A stretch of DNA of 12,674 nucleotides from Pseudomonadota bacterium (lineage in GTDB: Bacteria; Desulfobacterota; Desulfarculia; Desulfarculales; JAHJDS01): assembly GCA_018812395.1 (NCBI GenBank), contig JAHJDS010000356.1, forward strand, positions 1-12,674, in the 5' to 3' direction. The translations under genes were made by a program, and so were the position numbers. The stretch's first letter is position 1, and each line of letters opens with the position of its first letter. Below are positions 7,182-12,674 of this stretch, one piece after another. Below the pieces are notes generated by a model. That model made no database searches. It worked only from the letters and a program-made list of their open reading frames with translations, and had not been told where the DNA came from.

Positions 7182-7447
7182 AGTTCGGTAGTTAATTAGT
7201 TGCGGAGTAGAACATGTTTAGTGGAGAAACAGCGAGTGGAAATCGGTTCCCGTAATTCGAGCCTCGTCATCGTCGCCGGAGTACATTGTCGGACGGTGCT
7301 TGACCGGCCTCTTTGCCGAGCGGATGTGTTCGTCCCGGAGTGGATGCGTTCAAGCGGGAAACGGGACTGGCCAGCCAAGGATCCCATGAGGTTTATTCAT
7401 TTGTCTGTTGACTTTCAAGCCGTCATTCGGTCTTAGCGGGCCGGGAC
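7182..7447. other. Gene-free junction between the AT-rich island and the second AsnB gene
   Basis: These 266 bases change from AT-rich (to about 7210) to mixed and then GC-rich. A 78-codon frame at 7200-7436 has no recognisable domain and is probably not a gene. A TTGACT at 7408-7413 with exactly 17 bases to TCTTAG at 7431-7436 is a weak sigma-70-like promoter candidate, but it would leave almost no leader before GTG 7448. No terminator with a U-tract follows the radical SAM stop. The region may be scar sequence from insertion of the island. Confidence 0.5.
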
Positions 7448-9337
7448 GTGTGCGGTATCCTGGTCTATCTCGGACCGACCGCTCTGGCGGTGGATCACCC
7501 GGCCCTCCAGTCGGTCGCCCACCGGGGCCCGGACGACGCCGGGGCGGAGAGCTTCACCGTGAGGGAGGGGCGGCTGACGCTCGGCCATCGGCGGCTGTCC
7601 ATTCTCGATCTGTCGCCGGCCGGCCGTCAACCCATGTCCGATCCAGAGGGCCGCTATTGGATCGTGTACAACGGCGAGGTCTACAACTACCTTGAACTGA
7701 GGCAAGAGCTGCAGCGGGCCGGGCATCGCTTTGTCAGCGGGACCGACACCGAGGTCGTCTTGGCCGCCTACGCCGCCTGGGGCGAGGCCTGCCTGGAGCG
7801 ATTCAACGGGATGTTCGCCCTGGCGATCTACGACGCCCGGGATCGGACCTTGTTTCTGGCCAGGGACCGGTTCGGCATCAAGCCACTGTATACCTGGAAC
7901 TCGCCGCGGGGATTGGCCGCGGTCTCCGAGATCAAACAGCTCTCGTCGTTGCCCGGCTTCGAGGCGGCACTCGACCCCGAGGCGGCCTACGAGTTCGTGG
8001 CCTACGATGACTGGAACCATACGCCCCGGACCTTTTTCGCCGGCGTGGAGCGGTTTCCGGCCGGCCACGCGCTGCGCCTTGACCTGAACCGGTGGCGGCC
8101 GGGGCGGCCCGTCACGCCCCGGCGATGGTACGATCTGGGGCGCGTCGGGCGAATGAGACGCGAGGACCCCCGGGCCGTGATCGAGCGCTTCGGCGAGCTG
8201 TTGAGGGACTCGGTTCGGCTGCGGCTTCGGGCCGACGTACCGGTGGGGTTCTGCCTGTCCGGAGGACTGGACTCCAGCTCCCTGGTGGTTCTGGCCGACC
8301 GGTTGGCCCGGGAACGCGGCGGCGGGGACCTCAACACCTTTTCCGTCCGTTTCGACGATCCCCGCTTTGACGAAGGCCCTTTTATCGACGCCGTCTGCGC
8401 CGCGGCCCGGGTCCGGCCGCACGGGGTTCGTCCCCAACCCGGCCGTATGCTGACCGAAATCGATGACGTGGTCTATCACCAGGATCAGCCCCTGAGCACC
8501 ACCAGTTTGTACGCCCAGTGGAACGTGTTTCGCCTGGCCCGGGAAAACCAGGTTCCGGTCACGCTGGACGGCCAGGGGGCGGACGAGGTCCTGGCCGGGT
8601 ATCACAGCTACTTTGGCCCCCGCCTGTTGTCGCTGGCCCTGGCGCTGAACCTGGGGGGCCTGCGGAGAGAGATCCGAGGGCTGTCGAACCGCCACGGCGA
8701 CGACGCCCTGACGATCGCCAAGATGATCCTGGTTTGCCTGCTGCCCCATCGTTTTTCGGGCCCGGGGCGGTGGACCCGTCAGGCCCGGCAAGGGCACGAG
8801 GTCCTGCGGCCTGAATGGCTGGCCGCTCACGGCGTACGGCGGCGGGGCCCTCATCCGATGCGGCGCCAGCGTTCGGTGCGAAAGATGACCGTCTCCCGCC
8901 TGACGCGGACCCTGCCGGCCCTGCTTCACAACGCCGACCGGATGTCCATGGCCCACTCCGTCGAGGCTCGGCTCCCCTACCTGGACTGGCGAGTGGTCGA
9001 GTACGGCCTGGCGGCGGCCGACGACCACAAGATCAAGGCCGGGGAGACCAAACTCCTCCTGCGTCAGGCCATGCGGGACCTGCTGCCCGAGAAGGTCCGG
9101 ACCCGGACCGACAAGCTGACCTTTCAACCGCCCGAGGGGGAGTGGATCAGACGGCAGATCCCGGACGATTTTCGGGATCTGTTACAGGAGGCCCTCCACC
9201 TGCCGCTGTTCGACCGGCGGTCGGTCCTGCGTCGTTTTGACGAGTTTCTGGACGGCCGGACCGCCTATGACCGCGTCTTCTGGCGGATCATGACCTTTGG
9301 TCGATGGCAGCGCCGGTTCGGCGTGGCCCTGCCCTGA
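7448..9337 (+). CDS. asnB: Asparagine synthase family glutamine-dependent amidotransferase (second copy)
   Basis: This 629-residue protein starts at GTG 7448, chosen because the next codon is the obligatory catalytic Cys (M-C-G-I-L). The glutaminase domain is intact: R49 in G-H-R-R-L, N75 and E77 in Y-N-G-E, and D100 in G-T-D-T-E. The synthetase domain carries the PP-loop S-G-G-L-D-S-S at 271-277, then D-R-M-S-M-A and E-A-R-L-P-Y-L-D. Near the C-terminus the usual K-x-G-F-x-x-P is replaced by K-L-T-F-Q-P-P. The reaction should be glutamine- and ATP-dependent amidation of a carboxylate. Its place beside carbamoyltransferase and deacetylase genes suggests a sugar acid substrate rather than free aspartate. 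It differs throughout from the AsnB at 2478, so the two are not a recent duplication and may amidate different residues. The ribosome-binding site is weak (GGGAC). The carbamoyltransferase ATG follows 76 bases downstream. Confidence 0.92.
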   Translation: MCGILVYLGPTALAVDHPALQSVAHRGPDDAGAESFTVREGRLTLGHRRLSILDLSPAGRQPMSDPEGRYWIVYNGEVYNYLELRQELQRAGHRFVSGTDTEVVLAAYAAWGEACLERFNGMFALAIYDARDRTLFLARDRFGIKPLYTWNSPRGLAAVSEIKQLSSLPGFEAALDPEAAYEFVAYDDWNHTPRTFFAGVERFPAGHALRLDLNRWRPGRPVTPRRWYDLGRVGRMRREDPRAVIERFGELLRDSVRLRLRADVPVGFCLSGGLDSSSLVVLADRLARERGGGDLNTFSVRFDDPRFDEGPFIDAVCAAARVRPHGVRPQPGRMLTEIDDVVYHQDQPLSTTSLYAQWNVFRLARENQVPVTLDGQGADEVLAGYHSYFGPRLLSLALALNLGGLRREIRGLSNRHGDDALTIAKMILVCLLPHRFSGPGRWTRQARQGHEVLRPEWLAAHGVRRRGPHPMRRQRSVRKMTVSRLTRTLPALLHNADRMSMAHSVEARLPYLDWRVVEYGLAAADDHKIKAGETKLLLRQAMRDLLPEKVRTRTDKLTFQPPEGEWIRRQIPDDFRDLLQEALHLPLFDRRSVLRRFDEFLDGRTAYDRVFWRIMTFGRWQRRFGVALP

Positions 9338-9369
9338 GGGTCACAAAACGACTGGATGCGGCCGGGAGC

Positions 9370-9380
9370 GGGACGGTCCC
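9370..9380. repeat. Short palindrome between asnB (second copy) and the carbamoyltransferase gene
   Basis: GGGAC-G-GTCCC is a perfect inverted repeat with a one-base centre. As RNA it would form at most a four-pair hairpin with a three-base loop and no U-tract, so it is not a terminator. It could be a protein-binding site or chance in GC-rich DNA. Confidence 0.2.
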
Positions 9381-9413
9381 CCGAATAACAAACACCGAGG
9401 TGCTTGGACGAAC

Positions 9414-11123
9414 ATGAGCGGCACGACCTACATCCTGGGTATCCACGACGGTCACAACTCCAGCGCCGCCCTGATCGCGGACGGCGCCGTGGTGGGCGCC
9501 ATTTCCGAGGAAAGGCTGACCCGGCGGAAAAATCAGGTGGGTTATCCCCGCCTGGCCGTGGAGGCCGTGCTGTCGCAGGCGGGCGTCGAGGCGGCCCAAC
9601 TGGAACGGATCGCGCTGGCCAGCCTGTTCATGCACGCCCCGGAGTATTTGACCGACATCTCGCCCTGGTACCGCGTCGGCCTGGACAAACAGCGTCTGGA
9701 CAAGGCCTCGGGCAAGGATTACAACCGTGTCGTCTTCGACCGGCGCCGCCAAGCCCGTCTCGGACAAATCGAGGCCCACCTTCGCCTCGAACCGGATCGC
9801 GTCCAGGTCGTGGAACACCATCTGGCCCATGCCGCGGCGGCCTATTTCGGCGCGCCGTGGGACTTGACCGAGCCGACGCTCATCTTCACCAGTGACGGTG
9901 CGGGCGACGGTCTGTGCGGCACGGTCAGCGTCGGACGGGACGGACGAATCGAGCGCCTGGAGGAGGTGGACCGGGCCCTGTCCCTGGGCAAGGTCTATTC
10001 CCGGGTGACCTACCTGATGGGCCTGAAACCCTGGGAGCACGAATACAAGTTGATGGGCTTGGCGCCGTACGCCGGTCCGGGACGGGCCAAATCCCGGCGG
10101 GTCTTTGAAGACCTGATGGACTTTGACGCGGAGCGGGGGCGGTTCCGGCTGAAGACCGAGTTGGAGATGAACTACATCTACTTCCATCTGCGGGACTGCC
10201 TGGAGAACGTCCGCTTCGACGACATCGCCGGCGGCCTCCAGGACTACACCGAGCAGATGCTCGAGGCCTGGGTCCGCGCCCACGTTCAGCGCACGGGCCT
10301 GGGTCGGATCGCCTGCGGCGGCGGCGTCTTCATGAACGTCAAGGCCAACGCCCGGCTGGCCGCCCTGCCGCAGGTGGAGGCCATGTTCGCCTGCCCCGGC
10401 TGCGGCGATGAGTCGTTGGCCATCGGGGCGGCGTATTGCGCCTTTAACGAAACGCGGCCGGGAGCGGCCTGCCAGGCGTTAACCACCTTGTATCTGGGTC
10501 CGGAATACGACAACCAGGCCGTGGCCAGGGCCCTGGAGAAAACGGGCGTGGCCGAATCCTGCCGGGTCGAGCGACGGGAGGACATCGACGAATACGTCGG
10601 CCGGCTCGTGGCCGAAAACCACATCGTCGCCCGCCTGGCGGGACGGATGGAATGGGGCGCCCGCGCCCTGGGGAACCGGAGCATTCTGGCCAATGGGGCC
10701 GACTCCCGAAACGTCGACCGGATCAACCGGATGATCAAGCAGCGTGATTTTTGGATGCCGTTCGCGCCGACGATCACGGCCGAGTGGGCCGAACGGTATC
10801 TCCAGAACCCGACCGGTGCCGACGGATCGTTCATGATGTACGCCTATCAGTCCACGGACCTGGCCGTTGATGATCTGGCGGCGACGATGCACCCGTACGA
10901 CCGGACCCTCCGGGCCCAGGTGTTGACCGAGGCCGACAACTCCCGCTACCATCGCCTCCTGCAAAGCTACGAGCAACAAACCGGTCGGGGGGGGTTGCTC
11001 AATACTTCCTTTAATTTGCACGGCCATCCGATCGTCTGTTCTCCGGAGGACGCCCTGCAGGTCTTTGCCAAGTCCGGTCTCAGGAATCTGGCCCTGGAGA
11101 ACCACTTCATCACCAAGGACTGA
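9414..11123 (+). CDS. Carbamoyltransferase, NodU/CmcH/TobZ family
   Basis: This 569-residue enzyme has the family's two-part architecture. The N-terminal Kae1-like domain has H-D-G-H-N-S-S-A-A-L at 11-20, S-E-E-R-L-T-R at 31-37, E-H-H-L-A-H-A at 134-140 (metal-binding histidines) and T-S-D-G-A-G-D-G at 159-166. The C-terminal YrdC-like domain region has G-R-M-E-W-G-A-R-A-L-G-N-R-S at 410-423, W-M-P-F-A-P at 447-452 and L-N-T-S-F-N at 529-534. Such enzymes make carbamoyl-adenylate from carbamoyl phosphate and ATP and transfer the carbamoyl group to a sugar hydroxyl, as on Nod factors, cephalosporins and tobramycin. Here a surface glycan sugar is the likely acceptor. ATG 9414 is preferred over an upstream in-frame extension to 9297, which overlaps asnB and lacks similarity. 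GAGGTG (9397-9402) is a possible, rather distant, ribosome-binding site. A G8 tract occurs in codons 525-527. The gene sits 23 bases before the deacetylase. Confidence 0.92.
   Translation: MSGTTYILGIHDGHNSSAALIADGAVVGAISEERLTRRKNQVGYPRLAVEAVLSQAGVEAAQLERIALASLFMHAPEYLTDISPWYRVGLDKQRLDKASGKDYNRVVFDRRRQARLGQIEAHLRLEPDRVQVVEHHLAHAAAAYFGAPWDLTEPTLIFTSDGAGDGLCGTVSVGRDGRIERLEEVDRALSLGKVYSRVTYLMGLKPWEHEYKLMGLAPYAGPGRAKSRRVFEDLMDFDAERGRFRLKTELEMNYIYFHLRDCLENVRFDDIAGGLQDYTEQMLEAWVRAHVQRTGLGRIACGGGVFMNVKANARLAALPQVEAMFACPGCGDESLAIGAAYCAFNETRPGAACQALTTLYLGPEYDNQAVARALEKTGVAESCRVERREDIDEYVGRLVAENHIVARLAGRMEWGARALGNRSILANGADSRNVDRINRMIKQRDFWMPFAPTITAEWAERYLQNPTGADGSFMMYAYQSTDLAVDDLAATMHPYDRTLRAQVLTEADNSRYHRLLQSYEQQTGRGGLLNTSFNLHGHPIVCSPEDALQVFAKSGLRNLALENHFITKD
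10987..10994 (+). repeat. G8 homopolymer tract inside the carbamoyltransferase gene
   Basis: Eight consecutive G bases cover the last two bases of Arg525 and all of Gly526 and Gly527. Gain or loss of one G would shift the frame about 45 codons before the end and disturb the conserved L-N-T-S-F-N segment. Runs of this kind in surface-structure genes can support slipped-strand phase variation; whether this one varies is unknown. Confidence 0.9.
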
Positions 11124-11146
11124 ACGCGGCCAAGGAGTCGACGAGT

Positions 11147-11776
11147 ATGCAACGGGTTTTGGTGCTGGCGCCCCACCCCGAGGATGGGGAGACCGGCTGC
11201 GGGGCAACGATGGCCAAATATCTTCGGGCGGGCAAAGACGTCTTCTACGTCGCTTTCACCGTGGCCGAGAAATCCACGCCGCCCCCTTTTAGGCCGGACG
11301 AGCAGAAGTACGAGCTGGCACGGGCCACGGCCATTCTGGGCCTGCCCGAAGAAAACGTTCTGGTCAACCACTGGGAGGTGAGAACCTTCCCCGAACACCG
11401 GCAGGAGATTCTGGATTATCTCCTCGAACTCCGGAGGGAGATCAAACCCGACCTGGTGTTTTGTCACAGCCGCGACGACTGCCATCAGGATCACCAGACC
11501 ATCACCGCCGAGGCGATTCGGGCCTTCAAGCTGTCTTCCCTGCTGGGGTACGAGTTGCCCTGGAACAACTTCCGGTTCAGGTCGGACTATTTCTCCCTGG
11601 TCGACGCCGAGGCGGTCGAGAAAAAGGTCCAGGCCCTGGCCTGCTACGAGTCCCGGAACTTCCGGCCCTACCTGGCCGGAGACAAGATCCGGGCCTGGCT
11701 GATGATGCGCGGCCTGCAGGTGGAGGCCGAATACGCCGAGTGCTTTGAGGTCATCCGCTGGTTCGATCCCTTGTGA
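11147..11776 (+). CDS. PIG-L/LmbE family deacetylase
   Basis: This 209-residue protein is the usual size for the family. The N-terminal motif is A-P-H-P-E-D-G-E-T-G-C-G at 8-19, a variant of the classic A-H-P-D-D-E-x-x-G. His10 and Asp13 fit the zinc ligands, and the catalytic-base position carries Glu12 rather than Asp. The second motif C-H-S-R-D-D-C-H-Q-D-H at 106-116 supplies the third metal ligand, probably His116. The family removes N-acetyl groups from amino sugars such as GlcNAc-PI, GlcNAc-Ins and lincomycin or mycothiol precursors. I infer de-N-acetylation of a glycan sugar or its precursor in the cytoplasm. No signal peptide is seen. AAGGAG at 11132-11137, nine bases before the ATG, supports this start. 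The 23-base gap to the carbamoyltransferase suggests the same transcript. It is the last gene before a 435-base gap. Confidence 0.88.
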   Translation: MQRVLVLAPHPEDGETGCGATMAKYLRAGKDVFYVAFTVAEKSTPPPFRPDEQKYELARATAILGLPEENVLVNHWEVRTFPEHRQEILDYLLELRREIKPDLVFCHSRDDCHQDHQTITAEAIRAFKLSSLLGYELPWNNFRFRSDYFSLVDAEAVEKKVQALACYESRNFRPYLAGDKIRAWLMMRGLQVEAEYAECFEVIRWFDPL

Positions 11777-12211
11777 CGCCCCCGGTCGCAATCTGATCGG
11801 CGTTCGGTCTTGGCCCCAGGGCGCCCGGAGACGCGGTGACGGGCCGGGCCCGAGTCGGTCCGACCAATGCACGATCAATCCATTTAACCTGGATCATGAG
11901 ACGAGGGGACAGAAAACGGCGGTGAGGCGGGTCTCGCGGCGCTGGATGACCCCACTTGGAGATCGACGGACCCTTTGATCAACAGGACGGCCAAGCGGCT
12001 TCTGATCATTGACGCGGTGTGTGCTTATGTCGGCAAAAAACCTAGAACTTCGAGGTTGGCGGTGTCAATATTCTACGTTTCAGAGGGAGGTCGGGCTGTG
12101 GCAGGGCAAGCCTTTTCATCGAAGGGCCGGCAAAGTGGCTTGACACGGGGAAACGGCGCGGTGTCGAGGCGACTGCGGCATAATTTCCGTTAAGACGACA
12201 CGGACACACCC
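11777..12211. other. 435-base gene-free region between the deacetylase and the second radical SAM gene
   Basis: Frames at 11745-11978 and 11975-12193 give arginine- and glycine-rich products with no recognisable domain, so I call no gene. The region holds two adjacent short palindromes (11840-11864). No intrinsic terminator with a U-tract and no convincing sigma-70 promoter pair was found: a TTGACA at 12140-12145 and a CATAAT at 12179-12184 are too far apart (33 bases) to act together. A transcription boundary probably lies here because it is the longest non-coding stretch in the window. Confidence 0.5.
11840..11864. repeat. Two adjacent odd palindromes
   Basis: CGGGCC-G-GGCCCG (11840-11852) and GTCGG-T-CCGAC (11854-11864) are both perfect around a single central base and are separated by one A. 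They lie about 65 bases after the deacetylase stop. No U-tract follows, so they are not a standard terminator. They may be a regulator-binding site or GC-rich chance. Confidence 0.35.
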
Positions 12212-12674
12212 ATGCCTAGTCGAGCCCTTCTTATTCAACCCCCCTCCGGGGGTAAAAAGATCGACCAGTTTCCGCTGAACTTGGCGTACCTGGCATCCTC
12301 CCTGGAGGCGGCCGGTCACGAGGTGCGGTGTCTGGATATGACCGCCCCCTTCGGTCGCCGGGAATGGTCCGATCTGGCCCGGTTGATGGCCGAGTTCGAA
12401 CCCCACTTCGTGGGGGTTAACCTCTATATTGACTTTATCCAGCTGAAGTACGAATTTGTTCAGCGGTTAAAAAAGGAGTTCGGCCGGCCGGTGATCGTCG
12501 GAGGACCGCATCCCTCATGCCTGCCCGAAGAGACCCTGGTTTACGGGGCAGACGTGGCCTGTGTGGGCGAAGGGGAGCGGACCATCGTTCAATTCGCCGA
12601 ACACGTCGCTGGCCCGAGAGCCCTCAGTCAGGTCGCCGGCATCGCCTACCGGGCCAATGGAGAAGTGGTTCACA
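12212..12674 (+). CDS. B12-binding domain radical SAM protein, N-terminal part (3' end outside window)
   Basis: An open frame runs from ATG 12212 to the window edge with no stop, giving 154 residues of the amino end. They fit a cobalamin-binding Rossmann domain of B12 radical SAM enzymes. A-L-L-I-Q-P-P near residue 5 is the first strand, N-L-A-Y-L-A-S-S-L-E-A-A-G-H-E-V at about 23-38 is the typical helix-strand, then V-G-V-N-L-Y, V-I-V-G-G-P-H-P-S at about 96-104, and V-G-E-G-E-R-T near 122-128. I-A-Y-R-A-N-G-E-V-V at the end is the usual linker before the 4Fe-4S core, so the CxxxCxxC motif should follow just downstream. Its GC-rich composition matches the host cluster, unlike the radical SAM gene at 5208. 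No clear ribosome-binding site precedes ATG. The role is unknown; glycan tailoring is inferred from location. A six-pair GC-rich hairpin lies in codons 9-14. Confidence 0.85.
   Translation, partial: MPSRALLIQPPSGGKKIDQFPLNLAYLASSLEAAGHEVRCLDMTAPFGRREWSDLARLMAEFEPHFVGVNLYIDFIQLKYEFVQRLKKEFGRPVIVGGPHPSCLPEETLVYGADVACVGEGERTIVQFAEHVAGPRALSQVAGIAYRANGEVVH
12238..12253 (+). other. GC-rich hairpin early in the second radical SAM gene
   Basis: ACCCCC (12238-12243) pairs with GGGGGT (12248-12253) around a four-base loop CTCC, starting 26 bases after the A of the start codon. Five of the six pairs are G-C. Such a stem could slow early elongation or initiation. Because it encodes Q-P-P-S-G-G it may simply reflect codon choice. 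Confidence 0.4.

Larger units (their letters stand above)
4965..7250. other. AT-rich island inside a GC-rich operon
   Basis: Base composition drops sharply here. By hand count, 6841-6900 has 20 of 60 G+C and 5761-5820 has 31 of 60, whereas 3721-3780 has 51 of 60. Codons such as ATA, AGA, TTA and AAA, uncommon in neighbouring genes, are frequent in the single gene it holds (5208-7181). The edges are approximate: the left one falls in the 3' end of the methyltransferase gene and the right one lies between 7182 and about 7300. I saw no transposase, integrase, terminal inverted repeats or target-site duplication. Recent horizontal acquisition, or replacement by recombination with a distant relative's locus, fits best. 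Confidence 0.7.

Noticed and set aside
7200..7436. 78-codon forward frame after the radical SAM gene
   Set aside because: No domain, no good ribosome-binding site, mixed composition across the island junction; it looks like non-coding sequence.
7433..9127. Long 564-codon minus-strand frame across the second asnB
   Set aside because: Same reason: low-complexity antisense frame of a secure gene.
9297..9413. 39-codon N-terminal extension of the carbamoyltransferase
   Set aside because: It overlaps the asnB 3' end and has no family similarity; the family start M-x-x-x-x-Y-I-L-G-I-H-D-G-H fits ATG 9414.
11902..11922. GGGGACAG-AAAACG stretch resembling REP/RAYT-type repeat remnants
   Set aside because: No matching inverted partner or second copy was found in the window, so a repeat element cannot be supported.
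12140..12184. TTGACA and CATAAT as a promoter for the second radical SAM gene
   Set aside because: The spacing is 33 bases, far from the 16-18 needed for a sigma-70 promoter, and no sigma-54 GG/GC pair fits.
11975..12193. 72-codon forward frame in the large gap
   Set aside because: Low-similarity, Arg/Gly/Ser-rich product without a recognisable motif or ribosome-binding site.
12116..12406. 96-codon minus-strand frame overlapping the second radical SAM gene
   Set aside because: It is antisense to a clear B12-binding domain frame that is open to the window edge.

Overview
This window is part of a surface-polysaccharide (O-antigen, capsule or exopolysaccharide) biosynthesis and decoration locus from a GC-rich bacterium. 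The GC-rich genes with G/C-ending codons and the O-antigen ligase/polymerase-like membrane protein suggest a Gram-negative. A Desulfobacterota-like or similar environmental lineage is possible, but no marker here fixes the taxonomy. I see no rRNA, tRNA, CRISPR array, transposase or integrase.

Layout. Bases 1-401 hold the 3' end of a GT4-type glycosyltransferase. Bases 356-1150 carry an oppositely oriented gene for a membrane-anchored HEAT-repeat-like protein that overlaps the glycosyltransferase end. From 1167 a forward run begins: an O-antigen ligase/polymerase-family membrane protein (1167-2474), a glutamine-dependent AsnB-family amidotransferase (2478-4451), and a SAM methyltransferase resembling the pseudaminic-acid-associated methylases (4507-5100). 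Next comes an AT-rich island (about 4965-7250) holding one cobalamin-binding radical SAM enzyme (5208-7181). GC-rich DNA then resumes with a second, divergent AsnB-family amidotransferase (7448-9337), a NodU/CmcH/TobZ-type carbamoyltransferase (9414-11123) and a PIG-L/LmbE-type deacetylase (11147-11776). About 435 bases without a convincing gene follow. The window ends in the start of a second B12-binding radical SAM gene (12212 onward), which has no stop codon inside the window.

How the genes may work together (inference). The glycosyltransferase and the ligase/polymerase would build and polymerise or attach the glycan. The other enzymes look like sugar tailoring: amidation of uronic acids by the two AsnB proteins, O-carbamoylation, de-N-acetylation, methylation, and radical chemistry on unactivated carbons by the B12 radical SAM enzymes. 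The density of tailoring enzymes is the notable feature. The radical SAM gene in the AT-rich island looks like a separate, later acquisition placed inside an existing operon.
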